Part shown: positions 8,013-15,193 of the stretch, in pieces
Layout: each line of letters opens with the position of its first letter
Numbering within the stretch: the stretch's first letter is position 1
Source of the DNA: Nitrososphaeraceae archaeon
GTDB taxonomy: Archaea > Thermoproteota > Nitrososphaeria > Nitrososphaerales > Nitrososphaeraceae
Assembly (NCBI GenBank): GCA_030038695.1
Contig: JASHSN010000590.1
Span: 1 to 19,849 of the forward strand
DNA length: 19,849 bases
Direction: 5' to 3'
The notes under the pieces: model-generated
Database searches by the model: none
What the model was told of the DNA's origin: nothing
What the model saw: the letters and a program-made list of their open reading frames with translations, nothing else
Position numbers and translations under genes: made by a program

Positions 8013-8021
8013 ATATATAAG
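8013..8021 (+). promoter_or_regulatory. TATA box of the 8043 gene
   Basis: The string atatataag is centred 26 bases before the ATG at 8043, giving a leaderless or nearly leaderless mRNA. Confidence 0.6.
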
Positions 8022-8042
8022 TAATAAAGTCTTGTCAAATAC

Positions 8043-8678
8043 ATGAGAACTGATAAGTCTGTATTCTCTGTTATCATCATGATCCTTTTTGCATCAACTA
8101 TCTGGATTTCTTCTGTGAATGCTTTGCCACAACAGCAAACATCGCTTGGTGTGAGAATTACAAATCCTGCCAAAGGACAACAAGTGGCTACCAGTAAAAA
8201 CTTAACTCTATCAGGTACATCCAGCTACAACGCTACTTCTAATTGCGGGGTTTTCGTAATTGTAGATGGTGTAAGACCGTACCAAAAGACCATACCGACC
8301 GGACAAGCTGGAGGGAATGATTATTCTAAATGGAAGTACACATTTACTCCAGCATATGCCGGTACTGTTAGAGAAGGTATCAATAGAATAACGGCTAAAT
8401 TACTTTGTCAAGCAAATCCTGAAAACCTAACAAAATTTTATAGCATCAATGTGACAGGTATGAATGGGATTGCTCCTAAGCAGTCTTCTGCAATAACACA
8501 GAATAATACTGCTGTCACCCCCCTTTCAGCGAGCAGTTCGTCATACCTATTTCATCCAACGGGAGTAATTCCTCACTTATCGCTTCCACCATCATCATCT
8601 AACGGTAAGGGCAGTAAGCATCCCGGTGGCTACTGTAGCTACAGCGATTACAAAAGGAATGTAAATAGATGTGCGTAG
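8043..8678 (+). CDS. Secreted protein with beta-sandwich-like domain and Cys-containing tail
   Basis: The 211-residue product starts with a clear signal peptide (hydrophobic residues 7-25, likely cleavage after VNA at 25-27). The mature part opens with a bacterial-Ig or surface-layer style strand pattern, LGVRITNPAKGQQVATSKNL, and continues with VFVIVDGVRPYQKT and WKYTFTPAYAGTVREGINRI, typical of an extracellular beta-sandwich of about 100 residues. A low-complexity Ser/Thr/Pro linker follows, then a short tail HPGGYCSYSDYKRNVNRCA with two cysteines that could form a disulfide. At least five N-glycosylation sequons are present (for example NLT at 53 and NAT at 63). The protein is probably exported and attached to, or released from, the cell surface. 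I know no function. The gene is intact, has its own TATA box, and is flanked by the 50-bp direct repeats. Confidence 0.8.
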   Translation: MRTDKSVFSVIIMILFASTIWISSVNALPQQQTSLGVRITNPAKGQQVATSKNLTLSGTSSYNATSNCGVFVIVDGVRPYQKTIPTGQAGGNDYSKWKYTFTPAYAGTVREGINRITAKLLCQANPENLTKFYSINVTGMNGIAPKQSSAITQNNTAVTPLSASSSSYLFHPTGVIPHLSLPPSSSNGKGSKHPGGYCSYSDYKRNVNRCA

Positions 8679-8714
8679 TCGTGATCTCATGACGACGACC
8701 CTTGTCTTATATTC

Positions 8715-8764
8715 ATTATCTTATCACAATTAACACGTCTAAGAGGCACATGATCTGTATAGCT
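8715..8764 (+). repeat. 50-bp imperfect direct repeat, right copy
   Basis: Right copy of the element at 7739-7788. It begins 37 bases after the stop codon of the secreted-protein gene. Confidence 0.75.
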
Positions 8765-9150
8765 TGTTGCATGTTTGAACTAAGTTATATTCTCCTACTA
8801 CTTGTTATACAGATACAAAATGACATCCGTCGTTGAAGTAGTGTCTAACATCACGAAATACCTCATAAGCGGTTAAACATCTTTGTAGTGAAACGAAATT
8901 ATTGGAAGTGCACCCAGATTGGCTTTTTGGTCACCAATTATGGGCAATAACTAAAAGAGATGTTTGGAGCATGTCCTTCAAATGTGTGATGTCGACTAGA
9001 ACTCGTTTTATTCCAAATAAATGATAGAAACACGATAAATTTGGGGTTAATAATTCCTAACGGCTACTTAATAATGATATGTATCATTAGTGGGTACAAT
9101 AACTACCTATTATTAGACCACTAATATTGCTGTCCGTTAGCCTATTATTG
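8765..9150. other. Gene-poor stretch
   Basis: Only an 18-codon plus-strand ORF (8820-8876, MTSVVEVVSNITKYLISG) looks protein-like, with a weak TATA-like element before it; the rest shows no gene, tRNA or repeat. Confidence 0.35.
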
Positions 9151-9333
9151 TCAAATTCTCGAAGTGCTTTCAAACGTTCTTGCGGTACTAGCAGCTATTT
9201 TGGAAAATTCTTTTACATCATCTTTCTCGCGCTGAACAAATGTCTTGTATGCGTTATTATTAGTGAACTGAATCACATATATCAGTTGTAGCCGGTCGTA
9301 ATAAATCAATAAATGCCTAGTCATTTTTTTCAA
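9151..9333 (-). CDS. Possible small protein, unrecognised
   Basis: The longest frame starts at TTG 9333-9331, but the ATG three codons later (9324-9322, MTRHLLIYYDRLQL) is the more likely start, preceded by an A/T-rich TATA-like element near 9340. The product of about 57 residues has a hydrophobic first third and a charged helical second half (QREKDDVKEFSKIAASTART) ending at a TAA or similar stop before 9151. The charge pattern is protein-like, but no family is recognised and the gene could be a remnant. Confidence 0.3.
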   Translation of the reverse strand: MKKMTRHLLIYYDRLQLIYVIQFTNNNAYKTFVQREKDDVKEFSKIAASTARTFESTSRI

Positions 9334-9387
9334 ACACTATATTATTTTAACAGGGTTAGGAAATGATAGTATATAGATACAGAATAG

Positions 9388-9525
9388 TCTTTATTTCATC
9401 TGTTGTCTATTTTGCCAACAACTACTATTGCGATAAAAAAGATGGCTTTACTATCGTTCAAGTCCTACAAACAACCGTTCATCCAGGACAGTTCTATTGA
9501 ATTGATTCAGTTTTGGTATTCGTAA
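9388..9525 (+). pseudogene. Remnant related in sequence to the 18333 small membrane gene
   Basis: A start-less open frame of 45 codons follows a TAG (9385-9387). It begins SLFHLLSILPTT, which parallels LFHLLFILPTT in the small membrane protein at 18333-18530; the DNA of 9391-9423 matches 18411-18443 at 27 of 33 positions. After this shared part the two diverge. The hydrophobic N-terminal helix expected before it is absent, so this looks like a decayed relative. Confidence 0.35.
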
Positions 9526-9594
9526 TCTGGAGACCACATTATAGAACTGATTGATTTACTCCAGGTTAGCAGAAGCCGTAATATCGAAAAAAGC

Positions 9595-9801
9595 TCAAGC
9601 AAAAAAGTGTGACGAAAGTATAACACTTATCAACAAAACAAAATATCCTCCGCCTGCACCCAGTCCACCGCATGTTGACTCTACCTCCCATTCTTGTAAT
9701 CCCTTATCTTCTTTGGATTTGGCTTTGGTGATTGGCTTTAATGTCTCTTTTTTCTATGTCCGCTCTGTTACTTTCTCCTCTTTCTCATTTAGTTCTTCCA
9801 T
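9595..9801 (-). pseudogene. Small C-terminally anchored membrane protein with in-frame TAG
   Basis: An ATG at 9801-9799 lies about 27 bases after a TATA-like element (tatgtatag on the minus strand). The frame encodes a strongly charged start MEELNEKEEKVTERT, meets TAG at codon 16 (9756-9754), then continues open with KKETLKPITKAKSKEDKG and a glycine-rich hydrophobic end GGLGAGGGYFVLLISVILSS to TGA at 9597-9595. Reading both sides as one 68-residue tail-anchored protein is natural, since charge pattern and frame are continuous and no alternative start follows the stop. The overlapping plus-strand open frames here are low-complexity shadows. A nonsense mutation is the simplest view. Confidence 0.45.
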
Positions 9802-9847
9802 ACTCGAGTAGTGGACATTACACTATACATAAGTTAACATTACCTAA

Positions 9848-9955
9848 CTATAGGCGATGGCTCTTGCTTGCATCTTGTATGCCAATATTGTATGCTATAT
9901 TATATGATATTTCATTATCGAAAATTCTTCGTATTTGCTCTTCAACATCCATCAT
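9848..9955 (-). CDS. Short ORF, 35 residues, unrecognised
   Basis: ATG-ATG at 9955-9950 opens a frame reading MMDVEEQIRRIFDNEISYNI and fifteen more residues to TAG at 9850-9848. The sequence looks like an amphipathic helix and has a protein-like composition. It ends 46 bases before the tail-anchored ORF on the same strand, so the two may have been one transcript, divergent from the SixA gene. It may be a small gene or the start of a decayed one. Confidence 0.3.
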   Translation of the reverse strand: MMDVEEQIRRIFDNEISYNIAYNIGIQDASKSHRL

Positions 9956-10065
9956 TGCATTGTATTGCAGCGTGGCTCAAGACTGAATTAACTATAGTCT
10001 TCCCTACTTCGTATATGGTAACATTAGAAGACCAAACATAACGATCACTTGTTCTCCAGAAAGGA

Positions 10066-10074
10066 TATTATTTT
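10066..10074 (+). promoter_or_regulatory. TATA-like element of the SixA-type gene
   Basis: The string tattatttt is centred about 25 bases before the ATG at 10095. A second A/T run (atataat) directly before the start is too close to serve. Confidence 0.4.
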
Positions 10075-10094
10075 AAGCTTGCAAATTATATAAT

Positions 10095-10565
10095 ATGGAA
10101 TTATTTGTTTTACGTCATGGCGAAGCGGGTAAGTCTTCTAATGGCAACGACTTCGTTAGACCACTCACTGATGCAGGCGTAACGGACGTAACGTGTGCGG
10201 CCGAATGGCTTAAGGATCTAGGGGTGAAATTTGATGCAACAATCACAAGTCCTCTGAAGCGTGCACATCAGACTGCGTCTATCGTATCGAAGATATTTAA
10301 CATTGAGAACAATTTAATCAACTCGCAAGAACTGCGTCCTGGACGTAACAGGATAGAATTTTATCAAAAACTATCATCCGAACAATTATTCAAACAAGAA
10401 TCTCACATACTGGTTGTAGGACATGAGCCTTATCTTAGTAGTCTGATAAGTGAGATTATATCTGAAGATAATACCTCAAGTCATATTGTTCTGAAGAAAT
10501 CTGGTCTTGCAAAGATTAGGATAACATCCGAGTCTCCTAAAACTATACACGGCGAGCTAGAATGA
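10095..10565 (+). CDS. SixA-type phosphohistidine phosphatase, shortened at the C-terminus
   Basis: The 156-residue product is a small histidine-phosphatase superfamily protein. It starts MELFVLRHGEA with the catalytic RHG (Arg7, His8), has the second arginine in SPLKRAHQT (Arg56), an acidic ELRPG segment, and the second catalytic histidine in VVGHEP (His110). SixA removes phosphate from histidine-phosphorylated proteins in bacteria; archaeal targets are unknown. The frame stops at TGA 10563-10565 after GELE, yet continues open for 12 more codons (LLSPKLMQNISK) to TAG at 10602-10604. Relatives have a tryptophan followed by LLxPK at exactly this place, so a TGG-to-TGA change has removed the tail. 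All catalytic residues remain, so the shortened enzyme may still work. Confidence 0.85.
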   Translation: MELFVLRHGEAGKSSNGNDFVRPLTDAGVTDVTCAAEWLKDLGVKFDATITSPLKRAHQTASIVSKIFNIENNLINSQELRPGRNRIEFYQKLSSEQLFKQESHILVVGHEPYLSSLISEIISEDNTSSHIVLKKSGLAKIRITSESPKTIHGELE

Positions 10566-10628
10566 CTACTTAGTCCAAAGCTTATGCAAAATATCTCTAA
10601 ATAGATCTACAGATATAGAGGGAAAGGG

Positions 10629-10784
10629 TTGGAACAAGTTGTATTTCCTAATGGATATACTGACAACATCACCATCTTAATCCATAATACAAAACCTGGT
10701 TCCCTACTCAAGTCTGTGAACAAAACGATATTCATTGCGGGTCTACAAACTGTGAGAAGATTGTTTATAGCCAAATCATTTTAA
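10629..10784 (+). CDS. Possible small protein downstream of SixA, 51 residues
   Basis: A TTG at 10629, preceded by the purine-rich gagggaaaggg, opens a frame to TAA at 10782-10784. The product begins MEQVVFPNGYTDNITILIHN and ends with a basic stretch TVRRLFIAKSF. The composition is protein-like and the frame is the same as that of the ancestral SixA tail, 24 bases after its stop, suggesting a co-transcribed gene. It has no signal peptide or membrane helix. No family is recognised; it may be a remnant. Confidence 0.3.
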   Translation: MEQVVFPNGYTDNITILIHNTKPGSLLKSVNKTIFIAGLQTVRRLFIAKSF

Positions 10785-11120
10785 GTGGAATTAACCATAT
10801 TATTCAAGAGAATGAAAAAGTTAGTCAATAAACCAGTGGTTTGATCATAATGAGTCTGAATTATTAAATTATCTTATCTCATTTTAATAATGAGGCCATA
10901 GCATGGGAAATTTTAGAAAATCACTAAAATATAGATAAGAAAAGACAGTTCAGAAACATCATATGAATCAGATAACGAAACAAATTTTTTATATACGAAG
11001 GGGAACGAGTGTCAATTTGTAGTTATAAGTGTACATTGTCAATATTAATCATTAAAGGCTAAATATGTCATGAAAAAAACATTGATAGACAACTCCTGAA
11101 GTAAGTCAATCAGTTCTGTA
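10785..11120. other. A/T-rich stretch before the TFB remnant
   Basis: No gene is seen. A TATA-like tttatatac lies at 10989-10997 but is more than 100 bases from the TFB start at 11121; no small ORF begins at the right distance. Confidence 0.4.
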
Positions 11121-12080
11121 ATGTTCTCTCCGGTTGACGAAGATACACACCAAACACGAATGGAACCAATAGAATTGTCCTGGAGGAACTTTGGTGTTTG
11201 TCAGACTTGTAACGATAGTAAAGCAATCGTTTTTGATCCTGAAACTAATGAAACCGTATGTAGCTCCTGTGGCATTGTTCTTCGTGATAATGTGCATGCA
11301 AGCCCTGAATTGAGAGTAAGAAAATACATTCAGGAAGGCTTCGAGAGCAGGAGCAGAACAGGAATGCCAACTTCTTTGGCATTTCATGATATGGGTCTTG
11401 TTTGTTCCGATAAGTTCCGATCAGATTAGTAAAGTTAAGAGAATGAGACATTTGAATCGAATCTCCAGTAGCAACAGAAGCCGTGATAGAAATTTGAAGA
11501 ATGCTTTTGCAATCTTGAACAGCATAAAAGACAAACTATCGATAAACGACACTGTGATAGAAAAATCTGCATAGATGTCGAAAGGCTCTGACAAACGAAT
11601 TATCAAAGGAAGATCCATTAGTGCGCTAATGGTGGGATCTATCTATGCTGCTCGCAGAGAAGCGAATTTGCCAAGAACTCTTGATGAGATAGCACAAACT
11701 GCGAATACAGACGCCATATTTGCTGCTAAATGTTATAGATTACTAACTAACTACGTTTGTCTGCAGTGGATTCGAATGTATATCTAACCAATATAGCAAA
11801 TAGAGCTAACGTAAGCCAAAAATCTTACAGACGAGCGATTGAAATGCTTTCAATAATAAAGGACGGGGGTCCAATGTCGTACGGAAAAGATCCTAACGCA
11901 CTTGCTGTTGCTACCTTATACGCAGCCTGTCTAAAGGAAGGAGAAAAGGTTAGCCAACTTCAAATTGCCACGGCACGAAATACAAGTATTGTTACGCTGA
12001 AAAAAAGATTCCAAGATATTAGGAATCTCTTATATAATTTCAGTTCTCTAATTAACAGCGATAGGACAATTTCGAAGTGA
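11121..12080 (+). pseudogene. tfb: Transcription initiation factor B (TFB), decayed
   Basis: TFB is the archaeal TFIIB homologue that bridges TBP-bound promoters and RNA polymerase. The first piece (11121-11429) holds the zinc ribbon, CxxC at residues 27-30 and 47-50, and the B-reader/linker SRTGMPTSLAFHDMGL. The frame then shifts near 11400 and continues with the first cyclin repeat (KNAFAILNSIKDKLSI, GRSISALMVGSIYAARRE, LDEIAQTANT, CYRLL). It contains an in-frame TAG at 11572-11574, where relatives have a tyrosine. A second shift near 11750 leads into the second cyclin repeat (VYLTNIANRANVSQKSYRRA, LAVATLYAACLKEGEK) to TGA 12078-12080. Two frameshifts, one stop and a shortened linker make it inactive unless the sequence is wrong. 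Nitrososphaeria carry many TFB paralogues, so loss of one is plausible. Confidence 0.85.
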
Positions 12081-12090
12081 CAGAGGTTAC

Positions 12091-12126
12091 GGCTGCGCTT
12101 GCTTACTGTAGGGGCTGCGCTTGCTT
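12091..12126 (+). repeat. GC-rich 14-bp tandem repeat
   Basis: The string ggctgcgcttgctt occurs at 12091-12104 and again at 12113-12126, period 22. It is strikingly GC-rich for this window and lies between the convergent TFB remnant and the receiver gene. Confidence 0.7.
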
Positions 12127-12167
12127 GGGGCATCTAGTTGCCTACATCTACCACGATAGACGAAATC

Positions 12168-12575
12168 TCAATTTTTAGATATTTCCGTTGTCAGAAAATA
12201 TTTTTTTACCAACCTCGTAAAGTCATCTAGAGAGATTGGTTTTTCTATATATTCTTCCACTTTGACTAACGAAGGTCCAGTTCTGAATTGAATATCGTCG
12301 CTAAGATACGCTGACATAAAGAATACTTTCACATCATGTTTTATTTCCTTGACTCTTTTTATAAATTGATGTCCATCCATTAACGGCATCCTAATATCTG
12401 AAACAACCAGCCGGTAGAGGTCAGAATTTTTCTGGAAATGGTCCAACGCCAGCAGAGGCTCCTTGAAACCAATGACATGAAAGCCTTGCTGTTCTAAGCC
12501 TAGTGTGAAGATACTCATAATATCAAATTCATCGTCGAGGATCAATATAGAGTGAGTATTCTTCTCAAATGTCAT
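12168..12575 (-). CDS. Stand-alone response-regulator receiver domain (CheY-like)
   Basis: The 135-residue product is a single REC domain without an output domain. It shows the acidic pair Asp14-Asp15 (SILILDDEFDI), the phospho-acceptor Asp60 (RLVVSDIRMPLMDG), the switch Ser88 (FFMSAYL) and the conserved Lys112 before proline (YIEKPI), so all phosphotransfer residues are in place. It would receive phosphate from a histidine kinase and signal by protein contact. No kinase gene is nearby. The ATG at 12575 is supported by the position of the first strand and by a TATA box (minus-strand gatatataatt, near 12591-12601) some 21 bases before it. Single-domain regulators are common in Nitrososphaerales, usually encoded apart from their kinases. 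The gene is intact and convergent with the TFB remnant. Confidence 0.9.
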   Translation of the reverse strand: MTFEKNTHSILILDDEFDIMSIFTLGLEQQGFHVIGFKEPLLALDHFQKNSDLYRLVVSDIRMPLMDGHQFIKRVKEIKHDVKVFFMSAYLSDDIQFRTGPSLVKVEEYIEKPISLDDFTRLVKKYFLTTEISKN

Positions 12576-12870
12576 TAGATACCTATACTGAATTATATAT
12601 CATCTAAGGATATTTATTTGTAATTAGTGGTAGATTAGTCATTTTAGGTAGATTAATGAGTATTATTGAATTGCTGTTTGTCCGTCCGTACTAAGGCTAA
12701 ATAAGATAAAATTTGATTTAAAAGAAGTAATACTAAATGCTATAGAAGACACAAAACTCGTGTTTCCATTAGAATCCACTAAAGTGAACTTGGACAGACA
12801 GATTCTTGACCCACAATCCTTCCGAACTAGACATATGAAATGGTATTAAAGTATGTTTCCTACGTATATA
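12576..12870. other. Promoter region, no further gene
   Basis: Contains the TATA box of the receiver gene and, near 12843-12850, a TATA-like tattaaag about 24 bases before the start of the next small plus-strand gene. No other gene is supported. Confidence 0.4.
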
Positions 12871-13017
12871 ATGATGACAGACATCGCAAAAAAAGTGAAG
12901 AATATAACTCAGGATGCTGAAGCAAAAATAAAGACAGAAAAGGACCATGCAGAAGGAAAGCCTAGCTCTGAAACGATCAACAAAGCTAAAGTAAAAGTAA
13001 GAGATGCATTGACTTAA
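12871..13017 (+). CDS. Small lysine-rich helical protein, 47-48 residues
   Basis: Two adjacent ATG codons (12871 and 12874) open a frame to TAA at 13015-13017. The product begins MMTDIAKKVKNITQDAEAKI and continues with alternating lysine, glutamate and alanine, ending VKVRDALT. It is predicted to be almost entirely amphipathic helix, soluble, without cysteine or signal peptide. The TATA-like tattaaag near 12847 is at leaderless distance; a second tatataa just before the ATG is too close. The minus-strand open frame overlapping it (13122-12769) has low-complexity composition and is rejected. Composition and promoter support a real gene; the family is not recognised. It might be a nucleoid- or stress-related small protein, but this is only a guess. 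Confidence 0.5.
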   Translation: MMTDIAKKVKNITQDAEAKIKTEKDHAEGKPSSETINKAKVKVRDALT

Positions 13018-13056
13018 CAGATCCATTACTTTTTTGTTTTCTTCTATATCCAAATA

Positions 13057-13344
13057 CTTGATAGACAATGCTATGCTATTGTTGAACAAATAGATGATTA
13101 TGGACAATATATTAAAATCCATGGTAAAGTAGAACGTACCCTACTTGGTAATGGGTATGGTTTTGCATTAACCTATTTTTATGGATTTCGAATCGCCCTC
13201 GTACTAAATACTGCCATATGGGTAATCATATCTTATATTATAAGAAACTACGTAAAACGATCGGCAGGAGTTGTAGTAGAAGCGGATTTGCTCAAAAAAA
13301 TATCTAATGCGATATGCATTAACCAAAATTGTTTCCTCACGTAG
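13057..13344 (+). pseudogene. Unrecognised membrane protein remnant without start codon
   Basis: A frame open from 13018 to TAG 13342-13344 has no start codon until deep inside. From about 13057 it looks strongly coding: a soluble start (AIVEQIDDYGQYIKIHGKVE), then FALTYFYGFRIALVL and TAIWVIISYIIRNYVKRS as two adjacent membrane helices with a basic loop, then VVVEADLLKKISNAI. The arrangement recalls a transporter fragment; a cation-diffusion-facilitator relation is conceivable from the final helix but is not claimed. The N-terminal part was probably lost by deletion or frameshift. It ends convergently against the HAD remnant. Confidence 0.4.
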
Positions 13345-13843
13345 TGGAAAGTAGCTTACAAGAAGAGGTATCTGCATGTTCAATCTTTGGTGAGGTTATG
13401 TCGACTAAATTGGTTGGGACATCGTCAATTAGGATATCAAAGGGATATTCTGATTTGGGCGTATTGTCATATAAAAAAATAAGATCGTCAGAATAAATAT
13501 CATGATAGTCAAGCCATTTCGCGACATACGCTGCGGTTGATCTCTATCTTTTAGTCAAAATAGAAATTCTATATCCTCTACGATGGATTTTTTTATGATC
13601 TCACTTTGTCCTGGCTCACTAGGTGGAATCTTTTGCCAACAGTGTTGCCAAACGTAGTTAAATATTTTAGAAATTTCCTCTGCCGAGAGAGGCAGAATCA
13701 TCCCATATCCCAATATGTTATTTCATTTTTGGTTACGTTTGTATGTTTTTGCTTGTTATATTCCATGGTCCAGTTATCATGGTGTCAGCAAGAACAGAAT
13801 CGAAATCAATTGATAATGATCTAGTCGCTCCGACAGTAGACAT
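13337..13843 (-). pseudogene. HAD-superfamily hydrolase, 5'-nucleotidase (NT5C)-like, decayed
   Basis: Minus-strand pieces join into one HAD protein of about 165 residues. The ATG at 13843-13841 leads to MSTVGATRSLSIDFDSVLAD, with HAD motif I (DFDSV). Another frame carries on with YNKQKHTNVTKNEITYWDM, a third with LSAEEISKIFNYVWQHCWQK and PPSEPGQSEIIKK, and after an A-run shift come motif II and III surroundings, GYRISILTKR, a TAG at 13546-13544, then STAAYVAKWLDYHDIYSDDL and motif IV in FDILIDDVPTNL. Motifs I (DxDxV), II (Thr) and IV (DD) identify the superfamily and the order fits cytosolic 5'(3')-deoxyribonucleotidase-like proteins. At least three frameshifts and one stop are present, one of them in a run of seven A. 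A TATA-rich run lies directly upstream of the start. Confidence 0.7.
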
Positions 13844-14102
13844 ATATATATATTATACAAGATAATTTTGTTTTCATCAGAATAGGCAAGTTCTGATGGT
13901 TGCTGCTATGGTTCCCATCTTGACAATACGTTATGCAATGTATGAGCATCTTCTCGTATTGCAAGCCATAATGTGATTCGTTAGCTGTGAAAAGACATTG
14001 TGACGTGACCCTTCTAAGATTTATCAATTCTCAAGTGTGTTAGTGAGCGAACAAGTAGGTAGCCAGACACTATCGTTGAAGAATAAGAAATACGTGCAAA
14101 GG
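13844..14102. other. Stretch between HAD and P-II remnants
   Basis: The minus strand is open from 14027 to 13821 and part of it (HYGLQYEKMLIHCITYCQDG) looks protein-like, but there is no promoter, family match or sensible end, so it is left as a possible scrap. Bases 13841-13857 are an alternating TA run. Confidence 0.3.
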
Positions 14103-14495
14103 CTATAAGGCAATCTCCCCAGACACCTTGTTATTATGTCGTGTGCCTCCTCAACTTCATATACAAAAATCTTACGATCTGGTGCTGATCCTCTGTTTAT
14201 GACTTTTAATATTTCATCAACTATTGATCTGATCATGTACTCTGGCACTCCTGTTTGGAATTCCCGGGTATGTCTCAAAATCTCTTTGTTAGTGTCTACA
14301 GGTTCAACTTTTGAAGGTCCTCTGCCATTGATATTATAAAATGCGATGCCTCCTACTTTATGTTTGTGAATAATTTCATTAATCTCTATTAGCCGTTCGG
14401 CTTTTTTCCACGGAATTTGTCTTATCGTAATTAATATTGTCTGTTTCGCGGTTAGTCAAGTGCTTGGTATTGATATTTTCATTGTGTTGACTCAT
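14103..14495 (-). pseudogene. P-II (GlnB/GlnK)-like nitrogen regulator, frameshifted at both ends
   Basis: P-II proteins are trimeric sensors of ATP, ADP and 2-oxoglutarate that control nitrogen uptake. The middle of the gene is in one frame: TILITIRQIPWKKAERLIEI, VGGIAFYNINGRGPSK (second strand and start of the T-loop), LRHTREFQTGVPEYMI, SIVDEILKVINRG and KIFVYEVEEAHDI, matching the beta-alpha-beta repeat and the KIFV segment of the family. No start fits this frame; an ATG at 14495-14493 in another frame gives MSQHNENINTKHLT and joins by a shift near 14450. At the end the frame runs on wrongly, but a one-base shift near 14118 gives VSGEIAL and TAG at 14105-14103, the usual P-II ending. The T-loop is unlike GlnK, so its role may have been divergent. 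Two frameshifts argue for decay. Confidence 0.65.
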
Positions 14496-14630
14496 AAACC
14501 CTATCACATTCCTAAGAATCGATGGATCATTATTCCTTATAATACTATTAAATGATTTTCTACTACAAATTTAGTTTAAGTATCATCTAAAAGCGCTTAA
14601 TATTCAGATGAATAATGAGGACGGATAATT

Positions 14631-14807
14631 ATGGGGACAGCCTAGACAATAGGGCCAGCAATAATCGGAATCATAGCTTTGATAATAATAATTTCCGTTA
14701 TAGTTTTTTTCGTCAAGTTACTTGCTCCGCTTTTTCTCGGTTTGATAGTTTTAGCCCTAATTATTGGAGCGGGAATTTGGATTTTCACAAGGTTAAAGAT
14801 TAAATAA
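14631..14807 (+). pseudogene. Small two-helix membrane protein with early in-frame TAG
   Basis: The frame ATG-GGG-ACA-GCC is followed by TAG at 14643-14645 and then stays open to TAA 14805-14807. After the stop it encodes TIGPAIIGIIALIIIISVIV, a short FFVKLLAPLFLG turn and a second hydrophobic helix ending GAGIWIFTRLKIK, a two-helix membrane protein of about 58 residues with a positively charged end. Replacing TAG with a tryptophan codon would restore MGTAWTIGPA. It resembles the protein at 18333 in its MG start and run of isoleucines. The out-of-frame plus ORF at 14615-14803 is a shadow. Function unknown. Confidence 0.5.
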
Positions 14808-15160
14808 CTATACTGCTCATGTTGACATCCTACAAAGGGCATGAGTTTCTCAATTAAGTGCAGGTTCGGAACTTTCATTAACGAACCACAATAATTGTTG
14901 GCATATCATTATAAAAAGAGACATAACACAATATCTTCTTAGCCTCACCATAGGTAGCCGAATATTGTCAGCACGAGTTAAGTTGATCATATCTGAATCC
15001 CAACTTGTTTAGAATGTTGTTTGAAGGCTACTACATCATAAAGATGATTATGATTCTACTAGATATAAACAATAATAGGAAGGTTTATCCAAAGAATAGT
15101 GGACCTCATTAACCACTTTCACCATTTGATACGGAGGTAGACTTCTCTGTCTAGACTGAA
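14808..15160. other. Intergenic stretch, nothing recognised
   Basis: About 350 bases without a defensible gene on either strand. A TATA-like cattataaaa occurs at 14907-14916 without a gene at the right distance. Confidence 0.4.
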
Positions 15161-15170
15161 AGTATTAAAT
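15161..15170 (+). promoter_or_regulatory. TATA box of the 15194 gene
   Basis: The string agtattaaat is centred about 27 bases before the ATG at 15194, consistent with a leaderless mRNA. Confidence 0.45.
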
Positions 15171-15193
15171 CGTATGTAGGTTCTCTATAACCA

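Noticed and set aside
9551..9986. Two overlapping plus-strand open frames rich in serine, proline and leucine
   Set aside because: They are the complement of the charged minus-strand ORFs at 9595-9801 and 9848-9955, which have promoter elements and natural charge patterns.
12769..13122. Minus-strand open frame of 117 codons
   Set aside because: Phe/Tyr/Ser/Cys-rich shadow of the lysine-rich plus-strand gene at 12871-13017.
13606..13824. Plus-strand open frame of 72 codons
   Set aside because: Complement of the HAD remnant, whose catalytic motifs fix the coding strand.
9754..14645. Pyrrolysine or other TAG recoding
   Set aside because: The interrupted genes are not methylamine methyltransferases, TGA stops occur as well, and many of the same regions also carry frameshifts.
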